DNA of 64,000 bases from positions 7,252,501-7,316,500 of the forward strand of contig NC_090698.1 of NCBI RefSeq assembly GCF_040954835.1, in the 5' to 3' direction. The position numbers were made by a program, and so were the translations under genes. Source of the DNA: Lepisosteus oculatus. Its lineage: Eukaryota > Chordata > Actinopteri > Semionotiformes > Lepisosteidae. The first letter of the stretch is position 1. Every line of letters begins with the position of its first letter. The notes under the pieces were generated by a model that worked only from the letters and a program-made list of their open reading frames with translations, was not told the origin of the DNA and ran no database searches. Below are positions 12,490-24,884 of this stretch, piece by piece.

Positions 12490-13690
12490 AAGATAGCAAG
12501 CGACAGGCCAGGGGTTTCTGTCACTTACAAGTGATGGTGCCCAGCTATTGTGTTTATGTTCTATTGTAATGGCCCGGCTGTTGTACGTGTCTTAGTGTGT
12601 CTTCTGGTGGTAGTCCCTGTGTGTCAGTGCGTTATAATATGTGAATTTTTGCTGGCTCAGTTGCAGTGTGTGTGGCACACTCACAATTTCCTGTTTTTCC
12701 AGACCTGTTTTGTCTGTAGTGCTGCTAGGATCCCACTCACAACCTTGACTCCACAATGTCGCTGTTGTTGCAGGAACTCAGAAATTCAAGATGTGTGCGA
12801 AATAGTATCACAGTGAATACTGCTGGAATGCTTTCCTGGCTCCAGTGTACAAACAAAGGCACCGTTTTCTCATGCCCTAAATGCCTTCACACTTGGGCAC
12901 CCCAACACGAAAAAACCAGAAACGTCCCTCTCCTCTTAACATTGCGTCTATAGTTTTGATTAACTATGTAGATTGAAATCAACTTGGAAGAAAATAACAC
13001 ATTGTCTGATTTATTGATGACTTTAAAGCAGCACACACTTAGTCCATTTTGAGCTGTAAGGTACAGCAAAAATCCCATCCTAACGTCAACCTTCTTCAAC
13101 AGGCTTCCACTTCATGGGAATTTCTCATTCATTTTCAACAGGCAGGTGGGATTTCGATTTTGTGTGTTTGTGGTTTTAGTCTCAGGTGTTGGAATGTTTG
13201 GCACACCAAGCAGATTTCAGATCAGCGCTTACTGGTACTTCGCTCTTTTGTTGGGGCTTCCCTGGCTCATTTTCCAATCCTCAGGAAAGAACTGCTCATT
13301 CAGCTACTGTTGCACAAGGCTTGGTGTCAGGACTACAACGTTTGAGCTGGTTCCCTCTGGGATAGAAGGTGATAGGGCTTATTGAATTACACTTTCTGAA
13401 AAAAATGTAATTCTCTCAATAACCAGTTCCAGGAAATATTGAACTTGGAAATAAAAACTTCCCACATTTCATTTCAGCCGTGTCCTGTTCGGGGTGGAGT
13501 GTATGCTGCTGGAATTGGCTCCAGATTTTCGTAATCCTTTCCAGGAATACTGTAAATGGCCTTCTGATAGTGGAAGGGTGAATGGATGTCATTTGCACTG
13601 TGACTGCACACAACTGTGACACAAAGGCTCAATAAAAGGTGTTATTTAACAGAAATTCATGAGCAGGTCAAATTCTACCTTCCTATAAAT
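12490..13690. other. intergenic, nothing recognised
   Basis: No gene was supported. The open frames here lack domain signals. Confidence 0.5.
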
Positions 13691-13699
13691 AAATAATTG

Positions 13700-13925
13700 C
13701 ACATAGTGGGCAACCAGCATGTTCTCTAGGTCGCCGCCACTACCCCAACTTCACCCTTGTAGCTGCCTCCCTAGTTCATTCCTTATAAATGGAGGGTGGG
13801 GGGAGGTGACAGCACTGACCTTTATTTCCTCAGCTGAGTTAACACTAAAATATTAGGTACATTATCTCTTTATATTCGTCAGCTTGTTTTGTCATTATTC
13901 AGATTTGATTGAACTAGTGAAATGG
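13700..13925 (+). repeat. dispersed repeat F, copy 1
   Basis: Aligns by eye with 47515-47740. Shared words in the same order include TTCATTCCTTATA, TGACCTTT, ATTATCTCTTTATATTC and ATTTGA near the end. It is old and diverged, with no coding signal and no identified family. Confidence 0.6.
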
Positions 13926-13929
13926 TAAA

Positions 13930-16780
13930 CCTTACGATTCAATTTTCTGATAACAGTTCAAACTTGCGCAAAAACATTTGCATTAGAATGAGGCACACGC
14001 TTTCAAATACATAACCCATAACACACACTCAGACACAGGACATTGAGTACCCACGTCTTGTGACCTCACTGCATTAAGCATTCGAAAATGAATGACTGGA
14101 AGACACAATTGGAAAAATATTTCCTGAAACCCCTACTGCAAACTAACCCCTTGCATTATCTTTGCAGCAGGAAAAGTGAATGATAAATGAGTATTGTTCC
14201 CCCACTTGGGATCACCCCCCCATATACACACCGATAAGTTCAATGTTCTTCATGTCAAGATTTCCAAATATCCGCTCCTGACACAGCACTGGGACAAGGA
14301 CAGCCAGGTTGTTTTTGATGGAATATTTAGAACAACACTCCAAAAATAATACACTGGCGTTAACAGAGGGATGCAAACAGGACTACGTGGAGGATATGAC
14401 AAAACTTGGGAATGCCAGTACAGGAAAGAAAACAGGTGAATTGCAATGCCGAGAAAATAGCGAGCAAACAGGAAAGGACCTGCAATTGTAGGAATTATGA
14501 GGAGCTTTGAGGATTCAGATGTTTTTATTTTGATGAAATCATGCAAAATACAGGGCACATCTGTAGTTCAAGATAAGGAAAGAAAAGATAAAGACGAGAT
14601 GGGGAGATTCAGTCAGTCTGGCTCATTTGGCTGTTAGTCGTTTAATGTTCAAGGAATTTATTTTTTTCCCGTTGGAAAAAGTTCCATGGAGTCAGCCACA
14701 TCCCATTCACACGTCCAGGAACTCGGTTCCAATTCCCACAAGCATCTTAAATGGTCCTAAATTGAACTCCTAGGTGTGTCCTTACCCCTTGTGCTGCTGC
14801 TGTTCTTGACTGGTCAATGATTTTCTGGTTCTTGAATATCTGAATAAGTGTCTATTCTATCTTCTGTGTTCACAGCTTAAAAGATTTAGCTCCCTTTGTC
14901 TGTACAAGGACTTGATTTCATTTCAGGCCAACAGTGGTCCGGTGAAAGTCTGGTCGATCGATCTTGTACACACTGTAAAGCAGTACTGTTCTTCTAGTGT
15001 AGTGATCAAGACTGAACACCACACTCCAAGTAAGATCTAAATAATGTAGCACCTCATTTTAATACAGACTCCTTTTAAAAAAAAAATCTACAGTCTTAAT
15101 AAGACATCAAATACCATGAAAAATAATTTAAAAATCATGTAGTTATGCTTTTATATTGCTTCCACCTACTGACTAGTGGAAGAAAATATATTGAGTCGTA
15201 TATGAGTAATATATACACATTAATATCTTGATCTTCCTGAGAAATATTTTGCTTCTTCCAGCGCAATGTGCATGCAATTGTTTGATATTCCTATGCATTA
15301 TGATCCATATATTATATAAAACTGAACATTTGATATGCTGAATAAATATATATGGACATTTCATCACTGCTGGAGTTCACCCTGGACTGGGACACTGGTA
15401 ATCTCTAAGCCATAAAGATCTCACCCTGGCCTTAATGGTCTACTCTTTTCCTCTTCTAGACATTATACATTGTATTAGTGTAAAAACATTTCTGATGGCC
15501 TCATTAGGTCTGACACAGGAAATCTTTCTTTTCTTGAAAGAATGTTTCCTGTCGCACTGAATGCCCTGATCCAGACACAACAGAATCCCGGCCCAGGGTG
15601 ACTGTACTGTCTGCTGTGCCCAGACAGGTTGCAGTGCCAGTGAATGCTCCTGTCGGTGTCTCACAGCCTACTCACCCTGCCTGTCACGGGAGAGCGGGCA
15701 GGAGAGATAAGAGCGAGGGAGAGAAAGAAGAAGCCCAAAGAGGGACGAATTCTAGCTTCTAGCGTTACAAATTGTGCTCGATTGTGTTGATTTGCGCGCC
15801 AGTCTGTGGGTCTGTGGATGAGAGTTTGGTCTCGGCGTGTGCATGTGTGGGAGAAGCTGTGTGTGCTGGAGAGGGTGTGACCTCTGTGTGCAGACAGCCG
15901 CGCTGTACCTGTCTGCCCTGAACACACTCACTCACACCTGCCCTCTCAGCACAACTAGCTCTTATATAACAGTACTGAACATGCTGATCCAGGCATGCAG
16001 AGGAAAAGTACACCCCTCCTCCACTCATTTACTCCTCCATTTCTGGCTTTGCGCTCCTTCTAGCTGGGACAGTAACCCTTTATTAACAGTTTATCTCAAT
16101 GCAACCGCCTGTATCTTTCCATCCATCATCACTCCTTTGGGAATGGGATGGTATTTTAGTGCCAGATCTGACAGATGGGCTTTAACCGAGACACATGTTA
16201 TTCCCCATTTGGATCCCAACTTTTTGATTTCAAGGCCTTGGGGAGGAGATGGATGGGGAGTTCCTCCTGCAGTTTTCTCTTCCTGAGAGGGATTGTGCCA
16301 ATGTTTCTCCGTGCATGTTTATGCAATCAGAATCAAGATGTAAATTCCCCGGCTGCCTCATTGTACGATACGCCTAGGCAATCATGGCCTGCTGGCTCTG
16401 CTCCCCTGGCTCTGTTCAAGGAGCTCCACACTCACAGTCTCCAGCTACCCGTGGCTGTGTGTCTGGCGCCTTTGTGAGCACGCTCCGTCAACGGCCTGAC
16501 TCACTGTGCCCTCTGGTCACACAGCGGCTCCTGGTACAGAGTCGAGCTGTCAGACCTTTCAGGAGAGACAAGCGCTGAGGCCTGTCGGCAGGGTCAACAA
16601 CCATACGTCCGGGGAGGGCAAGACGTCTGGGCCTCTGTGACTAGATGAGAGAGGGAGAGGAGGAAGAAGAGAGCTGAGAGGGAGGAGCAGAAGGGAGTGA
16701 GAGGAGGAGAAGGAGGAATGAACGAGGGGGCAGCAGAGGACGAGAAGAATAAAGTGATGTTAGGATAGGGAGAGATTTCT
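13930..16780. other. intergenic, mostly unremarkable
   Basis: About 14930-15070 resembles a further piece of the old CR1-like consensus (GTGATCAAGACTGAACACCA). The stretch 16636-16745 is a purine-rich GAGGAG tract. No gene was supported. Confidence 0.45.
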
Positions 16781-16782
16781 AA

Positions 16783-16905
16783 TTGAGTGGAAGTAGAAAA
16801 TGCCTTAATCACTCTTACATGGAAGAGCCTAGCAGCAGCCTGTCAAAACAGACACAATAATAAAACCAAAACAATGTGTTTGTCTAGACTCTTCCGCAGA
16901 GAACC
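16783..16905 (+). repeat. dispersed repeat G, copy 1
   Basis: Matches 18157-18283 over about 115 bases: CATGGAAGAGCCTAGCAGCA against GATGGAAGATCTTAGCAGCA, then TCAAAACAGA and CTTCCGCAGAG against CTTCTGCAGAG. The family was not identified. Confidence 0.7.
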
Positions 16906-18156
16906 TCTAAATTTGAACATTATATCATCAGTCTTTTCCTGTTCATTAAAGTCTGGCAGCCCGTTGTGCTGCATTGCTTTGGGGGATGCCGTTGCTGGTT
17001 TGTCATCTGAGAGGGTTCTTAGTAACTGCAGAAACAAATATTACCCGCCCACGACTTCTGAGCAGGGATCAGCACAAAGGGGGAAGCTACTTTTGGCTTT
17101 AAGCGGGTCATTAAAGTAACCTACACTGTTTAACAAACATGGAAACCTCCGGTTTAACTGTTGCACTCATTCCCTTAATCCTTTCTTATCAAATATATCT
17201 GTTCCCTAATCACTGTAATACTTTGACACAGATGATTTTTTTTATTTTAAAAGTTGCCATGCAGCTAAGAACTTACTACTTTATTTCGTTTTGTGGTGCC
17301 TTTGCTAAACTCAATAACACTAAATACTAAATAGAATATTAAATAATTGTCAAGTTAGTTTCTTACTTAATCAAGACCTCTGATACCAAGGGGAAGCATT
17401 TCACTGCTGCACACAAATTACTGCACTTATTGTTCACTACCCTGCCCCCAGATTCAGGAGAAGCCATCTGAACTGCAAGGACACGAGTAAGGGACTGTAC
17501 CGCCTGACCACCAGAGAAGACCAGTTTCACGACCGGAGCAGAAATCGACAACTGTCTCTGGCAAAAAAACAGAATTATGAAGACAAAGACTTTAAATTAG
17601 CTGATATTTTATGAGGTGTCTTTGCACGGGCAAACACAATACAATAGGGGCTGCAGTAGACGTGACCTAGAAACAATGTTTTGTTCCCAAAAAATATATG
17701 TATGACTGCTTTTGCTGTATTTGTACCTTTACAGTTGCAAATTGCTTTCTGTAAATTAACCTTTGGCTACAGTCCAGTGTGCCTGAAGACACGCTGCTCC
17801 CAACAGTTTGATAAGTGCCCACAGCAGACAGCCTCCTGCCACTCCACTCTAATTCTTTGGAAAAACCTGGCATCACTGTGAGTCTCCTCAGGATTTACCG
17901 CTACACTGTGAAACGCTGCGTCAGTTTTTCCTCGTCCTCTCTCTGGGCGACAGCCCTGTGGCTCAGTGAATCACAGGGCTGAGAGTATGTGAACTTGGGG
18001 GCGAGTTTGCTTCTAATGTTGCAATTATTAGAACACTGACCGCAGAATAGGACAAGTGCCCACCCACCCCTCTCACTGAAGGGCTCCCCCCTCCCTTTCT
18101 CCTCTCCTGCTGCGTCCAGCCGATAAGAGCGCAGGGAAAACAGAGGGTGAGATTTC

Positions 18157-18283
18157 TGTTCACAGTGGACAGTAGAAATTCCCTGATCGGTCTTAGATGG
18201 AAGATCTTAGCAGCAGCCGGTCAAAACAGATCGAATAATACAAACAAAACACAGTGTCTGCTTGGAAGCTTCTGCAGAGCAGC
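18157..18283 (+). repeat. dispersed repeat G, copy 2
   Basis: Partner of 16783-16905, same orientation, start-to-start distance about 1.37 kb. It is followed directly by a CR1-like fragment at 18288. Confidence 0.7.
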
Positions 18284-18287
18284 AGGT

Positions 18288-18480
18288 AAGAACATAGGAG
18301 AGCCTCCAAACAAGAGAGGGCCATCTAGCCCATCAGCCTGCTTGTTCCAGCAGTAGCTAATTGATCTGAAGATTTTGCAGACTCATGGGAATCCAGTGCA
18401 CCAACACTGCCCGGCAGCTTGCTCCTGCCCCCCGCCACTCTTAGAGTAAAGACGGCTCCTGATTTTTCAGGTACACGCCA
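18288..18480 (+). repeat. old CR1-like interspersed fragment
   Basis: AAGAACATAGGAGAGCCTCC, AGGGCCATCTAGCCCATC and AGTAGCTAATTGATC match a consensus remembered from many vertebrate genomes. The fragments at 26424, 36405, 50515 and 54510 cover overlapping or later parts of the same consensus. Confidence 0.5.
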
Positions 18481-18484
18481 GAGC

Positions 18485-21400
18485 TATCCCCCTCCTTCAC
18501 CCTGCTCTCGAATCCCAGTGCTGCCAGCGCCTAATCAGGCACGGGAGGCTCTACCCACCCCTGCTGGGACACGCCCTTGACCACAGCCTTCGGGCTGGTG
18601 CTGACTTCAGCTGCTGAACACGCAGGCCTCAGCTCTGCCTAACAGAGGGCTTTTCCACATGGCAGCCATCCCACTGCAGGCTTGCAAAGCTTCTCTGTTA
18701 TATAATCAGGCTCATCACCGTCATGACTTTATTCCAGGCTGGGCAGTGCTCGGGGGTGATGCAGGGGCATACAGTGTCATATATGAGGCAGTATGTAATA
18801 TTATTTACGCTGTGCTCATTTATTTTGCTTCGGTTTGATGACAGAGCCCACTGCTGATCGTGTGGCTTTCCCACGGCCCCCCCAAATTTTCCAATTACAG
18901 TTTTCCATGTTATGTTATATGTTATCACCGATCCCAGAGGCAGATCCGTCAGAGCTTCATATACTTGTGATGAAGCAAAGTTGAGAGAGGAGAGCCATTT
19001 TTAGGACTGCTGGAAATATCAACTTCCAGCCAAGGATACAGACTATTAATGCACGTATGAAAAGACAGAAATAGATCAGTCTCCATTCCACACAAAAAAA
19101 GCCATCAACTCCTTGCCTCGATATGCTGTATTTTAAAATATTTTCTAGCAAACCTTTTCAAATGTTCCCCATGTACAAATATGCATAATTTGGTGCCACA
19201 TGTAAACCTGTCACCATACCTGAAATAGAAAAATCCATTCTGGAAACAGCAGAGAATTTGTCATGAGTCTCAGCTGCCTCAGCTGTGATAGAAGACAGGG
19301 AAATCTTGCCGGTAGAATGCCATATCTCCCACAATAACGGCACTTCTACCATCATCAAGTGCACTTTCACAATGCAACAATGTTACCTATGTCAGTTGTG
19401 TGCTGGACACCAGAAGGAAGATTAAGCCAATGGAACTGAGATACAATCCACAAGATGAAAGGAGGTTCTGTGAAGGAACCTGATCCGAGACCTTTGGATT
19501 GTAAAGGGGTTCTGGAGGACTGGAACCTCCCGATATCTGTCTCTGCAGACAGACAAATGGACAGTATGGGATGGGACAGTCTGTGGTGAACAGATTGCTC
19601 TGGGGACAAGACAGAGTCAGACTGGACTCAGAGCAGGTCTGGCCTGGTAAAGAGTTTTAAGTAGACAATAAATCCCAGCTTCCTTGGGTGTTTCTGCAAC
19701 AAAAATCTAAATTCCTGTTAATTATGCTATTGTTTTTGAATGGAATCATCTACGAAATGCATTTAAATACTGGACAGCAAAACTAATTATGGCGCCCCAT
19801 TCGATGGTGATGTCATTTCCTGTTCTCTCTCCAGCAGATCAGAGTAGAACTGATACGTCTTCATCTCCAGGCACCCTAACTTTTGGAAGGGCTGCACCTC
19901 ACATTTTCCCACGTTGACTGTCCGGTAATCCGTTTGGGGTTTGACGCCGGATTGTGTAGGGGAAGCCCTTGTGACAAATACAATAGGAGCACCTCTGCCC
20001 CAGTCCCGAACTCTTATACTGGACTTCAGCCAGAGAGGAGTAATCGTGAAGAATTTCTCTGGAATCTGGGGGATGAAAAAAACAAAGAGAGCTGTCTGAG
20101 CTGTGAATGAGCGGTCTGTACTGGTTAGTCATGTCCAACTCAGGACACAAGCCGCAGCGGTAGGGACAGAGCACCGTCAGTGGGTTAGCTGATCAGAGTC
20201 CCCAGACTGTGACACGCGACTGGTCAAGCAGGCTGGAGCTGGACTGGACATCCTCTGCTCGCTGTGCAACAGCGCCCCCCCAGCCTGTTAGGCACCTGGC
20301 AGACTGCAGCGCTGTCAACGAGAACAGCACTGTTCCGCCAATCAGTGCTCCCCCTGCTGGGGGGGAATGAATAATGGGTACCAACTGCTACAGGCGTGCG
20401 TTCCAGAACAAGGAGCTCCGGTTCCTCACACCTCCCCTGCCTGACCTGAGAGTCACAGCAGTACGCCAAGCTCATTAGCAGCCTGCGATTTCAAATTGGC
20501 TGGGAAATAAACAGGAAAATATAACCAGCGATGTCCGGTGAAAAACAGAAAACCGCTCCAGGCTGCTCCTGCTAACCTCTTGTGGATTTTTCAAACGGGA
20601 AGAACCTCTGAAAAACCTCTGAAAATTAAAAAAAAAAACGCCTCGTCTCCGTGCTGTCGTAATGGAAGATTTCTGTAATTAAGTGTTTGAAGACGCAGGT
20701 TCATCTCATCGAACAGAAGGGCACCAGTTAGACACTCCGAGCAGCAATGACTCACTGCCCAGAATGACTTTCACATCTCAGAGCAGGGCCCTCAACTACC
20801 ACGCACAATTAATCCCTGTAATTAAGTCCCTGGGCGAACAAGTCCTTTGATTTGCTTTTTAACTAATTGCAGTTCCAGTATGAAGGTTGCTCTCAGGTAG
20901 CTGAGCTAGTTTTAAGGCTCACATCTCCTTGTGACATTCAAGTGTTTGTTCACAATCTGCTGCCCTCCTGTGAAAACATAGCACTGCAGTAGAAAGTGTG
21001 CTTAAGGACATGTCCCACAGCAGTGCGTCAGTGAGGCCTTTTTCATGCTGCTGGACGTCTGTCAAGGGATGAGCATCCTACACATTTCAGTTATCATGAA
21101 GGTGACAAGATGTAGTAGGAACCAGAGGACAACGGTGCTCTTTAGTGTGGTTCCCAGAAACTCACTGACTCAAGTACCTGGTCTCAGTCCACTGTGAAGG
21201 AGCTCAGTGAATCATTTTCCACAATGTGGTTAGCTGCCTTTCTCCAAGATCCCACAGTACTTTATTTAATAGAGTGCCTCATTTTTTCTGTCATAGAAAA
21301 CCGCCTACACGTCCATTTAAGAACAGGACCATTCAACCTCAATTGTGCTTGCTGTGCTGAGCCAAGGATCTCTTCTGGCTGTGTCTGGAAGGATCCCGGA

Positions 21401-23040
21401 GGATCCCTGCTTCAACGACATTGTTGTGCCGCTTGCTCCTTGGCTAAAGAGGCTAACACACACTTACACACACTCCACCACGGCTACCTCCACCCTCAAC
21501 CCTACATGTACAGTACCAGCCCCTTACCTCCATCTGCATTTAATCCGGAAGTGTGATAAATGGGAGCAGATAGAATAATATGTTTCACAAAGGCATGTCA
21601 CACACCAACAGGTTAAAAGAACTAAGCAGGTTTTAAACTTAAGCAGAGTAAATTACAAGAGGGGCTTCATTCACATCTTCACAATCTGGACAAGACAGAA
21701 GTGTAAGAGAAAAAGTCTGACATTTAAAGGAAACGTCTGCAGGACTGAGGAAAGGAGAGACTGCAGGACGTTACACAGGGCATCCCGAGGGTCGCAGGAA
21801 GAGCAGTCATACTACTGAAGCCCATATCCTGGATTAGGCTGATGCAGACAAACTGTAGAACAGTCACGCTGAAACAGGTCAAGTCCCTGTGTTTATAAAG
21901 GCACATTTTGACGCAGGAGGCCTAACAAAAAAAAACACAGATGAGGAGCTCAGAAACCTAAAACGACAAAACACAGTACGAAACTTGGAGCCCGAGCAGG
22001 AAATCCAAGTGATTCTCAACAGCACAGAGAAGATTCCCATGGTAGGAGGTACAGAATTAGTGGCAAGTGTGTTACGGTTTCAGTCTTTGTCTCAACAGAG
22101 ATCTCTCGCGCTTCACTATGTTGACTATGTGTACAGTGTTCAAACAAACATTTTTGGAACAAATCAAATACTGTAGGTGTGCATGCATAATTTCTTTTTG
22201 GCCAGAATTACACAGTCACAGTGACAGACAGGCACATACACACACAATGCATCAGGCTATCACAATGCAGCATTCGTCAGACTATCTTAAACGGAACCAC
22301 ATGGCATTGCTGTGGCCTAGCATCACACAGCAAGCATCCCTGCACTCTCAGCCCAGCTGGAACAGGGAGAGAAACAGAGAGATGGGTGGAGAGACAGGCT
22401 GAGCATGGAGGGGGAAGGAAGATTTGGGGTGACTCAATGTTTCAAGCAATGAGAACCCCATGTCTAAATTTGGCTGAGGAATGCTGCCAAGGGGACAGAG
22501 GAGTCCAGCACACACTGACTCACAGCTACTAAAGATAGCCCCAAGCAAGCCACTGGGGGCCCAGCAGCCAGCAGAGAGGAAATGATGTCACAGTGGACTT
22601 CCTGTATTAGAGAGGAAAAGTCTCTGTCTTATAACATCTCTGGGGGCCATGTCTCCCTTCTACACCAGCAATAAAGTCACTGATTAAATACAGATGGTAT
22701 TTATGCATACGCTCTTTTAAATTATGGCTTCAACCTGTGAGAGCAAGTGCTATGCCAAATAAGCTGTGAGCATTTTATATGGAGTCTTTTCACAGTCAGT
22801 TCCATCTGGAAGCACTTTTTGCTTGAATTTACTTTCAAAGTGTGTAAAGCAAGAAGACCAGTAGCATAAAAAGAAGGGGACAGGTCATTTCAAAAGCATT
22901 GCATCTAACTGAATGTCCCTTAAAAAAAGACACAGTCATAACTGAATATCTTCATCCCTCATCAGGAAGCTGCTTCTGTTTGGAACCCTGGAATAAGCTC
23001 CTGTTTACCAAGAGCCAGTTAAAGTATAAAGCCACCTTCC
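18485..23040. other. intergenic, nothing recognised
   Basis: Mixed sequence with short A runs (for example near 20630). There are no supported exons, RNA genes or clear transposons. Confidence 0.5.
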
Positions 23041-23044
23041 CAGA

Positions 23045-23640
23045 TGTTAATTACTGAAGGGTTTCTCATACTTGTCTTCCTTCAGTAATCCATATATCAG
23101 GAATATATACTGATGGAAAAAAGACACACACCAGAGTCCACACTCTGGACCTCCCATATGCGTGGAACAGGCTGAAGAGTCACTCATCCCTGAAGAGGAC
23201 CTGATGCCACTGCTGACGAGTCCATCGCAGCCTCTGTCTGGCCCAAGCCAGTGGGTGTGACGTCTAGGAGGTGTGAGCAGAGGGCCTCTGACAGGTCGCC
23301 CTGCTCTGAGGCCAGCAGCATGGAGCCTCGCTGTCCTGTCACTGGTGCGGGCATTGTGTCTGCCGGCAATTTCAGCAGCAATACGGGTGGCAGATCTGAA
23401 ACGACCTCTCAGATGGACCAGTCCTGCTCTGGTGTGGTCACTCAAGGGAGACCAGATCTTGGACAGTCATCTGTCCTGCAGGTCTGCTGAAACCTGCTCT
23501 GCAGTCGGGACAGCGGCTTACTCCATAGTGTCTGGCAACGCTGGCACATGACATGCCTGCCTGCAGCAGGCCAATGGCCCTCTCCCTTGCTTCTGGTGAC
23601 ATTCGAGCCAAAACGGAATGCACAGCAAAAAAAACTGTGG
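23045..23640 (-). mobile_element. Tc1/mariner-like transposase fossil, C-terminally truncated
   Basis: On the minus strand the start reads ARMSPEARERAIGLLQAGMS then VARHYGVSR, the paired-type helix-turn-helix of Tc1-like transposases. Next come HLRGRFRSATRIAAEIAGRH, GLRAGRPV and, in another frame, WARQRLRWTRQQW and VLFRDE, which holds the first catalytic Asp. Homology stops soon after, near 23110, so the later DDE residues are missing. The copy has internal frame breaks and is dead. Terminal inverted repeats were not identified; the element's 5' flank probably extends to about 23800. Confidence 0.85.
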
Positions 23641-23837
23641 CCTTTTCTTGCAGTGACCTAAGCTTTGAATTAAGGCCTTTTTAAAGTTGACCTGATCAGG
23701 TATTATTCCACCTGGACCTCATTGGGTAAAAGTGCACCTAATGAGCTGTTGTGCGATTGGCAAGTTGCAATGCCACACTGCACAAGCTGTATTGCTGGTC
23801 AGAGGGCTTAAAAAAAATTGACACCTTTTTGTGAAAG

Positions 23838-24010
23838 TACATAAACTATAGCTATAGTATTCCCATTCCAGAAAGTGTTGTGTTTTTTTTCCATTAGCAT
23901 ATTCGCACTGAGATAAAGTGTTGAAATTCCACATTTGGCTCTGTGAGCAGGTGGACAGTACAAGAGGGGTCAGTCTGGGGTGAGGACACAACGCTTTGGA
24001 GACAAGGGGA
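23838..24010 (+). repeat. dispersed repeat E, copy 1
   Basis: About 170 bases match the reverse complement of 35885-36070: CATTCCAGAAAGTGTTGTGT, TTCGCACTGAGATAA, GTTGAAATTCCAC, TTTGGCTCTGTGAGCA and GGGGTCAGTCTGGGG. The stretch abuts the 5' side of the Tc1 fossil. Confidence 0.8.
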
Positions 24011-24014
24011 TGTT

Positions 24015-24600
24015 AAGCACTTCTGGGATAAGGGAATTACTCAGCACTGAGGTCAACAGAGAACAGAGGCCGGGGTTATGTGACCATGTGAGTTTGCAGG
24101 TGAAAATGTGTGTGTTCGTGTTACTACATTGTAAATGTGTTGCTGCTTGAGTTTTTACACGATAATCTGTAACACAACACAGATTGGAAACTGGGGTAAA
24201 ACAGAACAAACTGTAACACACCACGGTGAACTGTGATATACTGAGGATATTCTGCTACAACTGCTAGTACGAAAGTAAACGAAACGAAACTTGCAGATCA
24301 GCTGTAAAATTATCTAACACTCTGTACGTGAACTCATTGACCTCACAGTCTGGCGTGTAGCAGAGACAGCTGCAGCAAACCTGGACTATACTGCCACCGT
24401 GTGGCAGGACCTCATACCACAGTCTTGGACAGACGCGATTGATTAGAATAGATGCTACAATCCTGCTCACGGCCGGAAGATACACGCCAGTCAGCCTCAC
24501 TCCCTAGTGAGGGGGCGGAGAAGCGGTTAGGACTGTCGTCTTTCAGTCAGAGTGTGTGAGTTTAAAGGAGTGAGTTCAAAGGTGTGAGTTTTTTTTTTTT
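24015..24600. other. intergenic
   Basis: About 24505-24535 resembles a truncated head of SINE family A (GGGGCGGAGAAGCGGTTAGG). A short T-run (about 24590-24600) precedes the full copy. Nothing else was seen. Confidence 0.4.
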
Positions 24601-24880
24601 GGGGGGGCGGAGCGGTGGATCTGCGCCTGTGACTGGAAGGTTACCGGTTCAAATCCCGCGGCCGGCAGAGGAATCCTACTCCGCTGGGCCCCTGAGCAAG
24701 GCCCTTAACCCCAACTTCTCCAGGGGCGCCGTACAATGGCTGACCCTGTGCTCTGACCCAAAGCTTCTCTCCCTGTCTGTGTGTCTCATGGAGAGCAAGC
24801 TGGGGTATGCGAAAAGACGAATTCCTAATGCAAGAAATTGTATAGGGCTAATAAAGAAACATTATTATTATTAAAGACTA
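24601..24880 (+). repeat. tRNA-derived SINE, family A, copy 2
   Basis: GGGGCGGAGCGGTGGATCTG head, intact B-box GGTTCAAATCC, the shared body, and the tail AATAAAGAAACATTATTATT. The A-box segment found in copy 3 is shortened here. Confidence 0.85.
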
Positions 24881-24884
24881 ATTT

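Noticed and set aside
17949-17984. Short hairpin AGCCCTGTG...CACAGGGCT as a possible RNA or terminator
   Set aside because: A single nine-base stem with no neighbouring gene or conserved RNA features; expected by chance at this scale.
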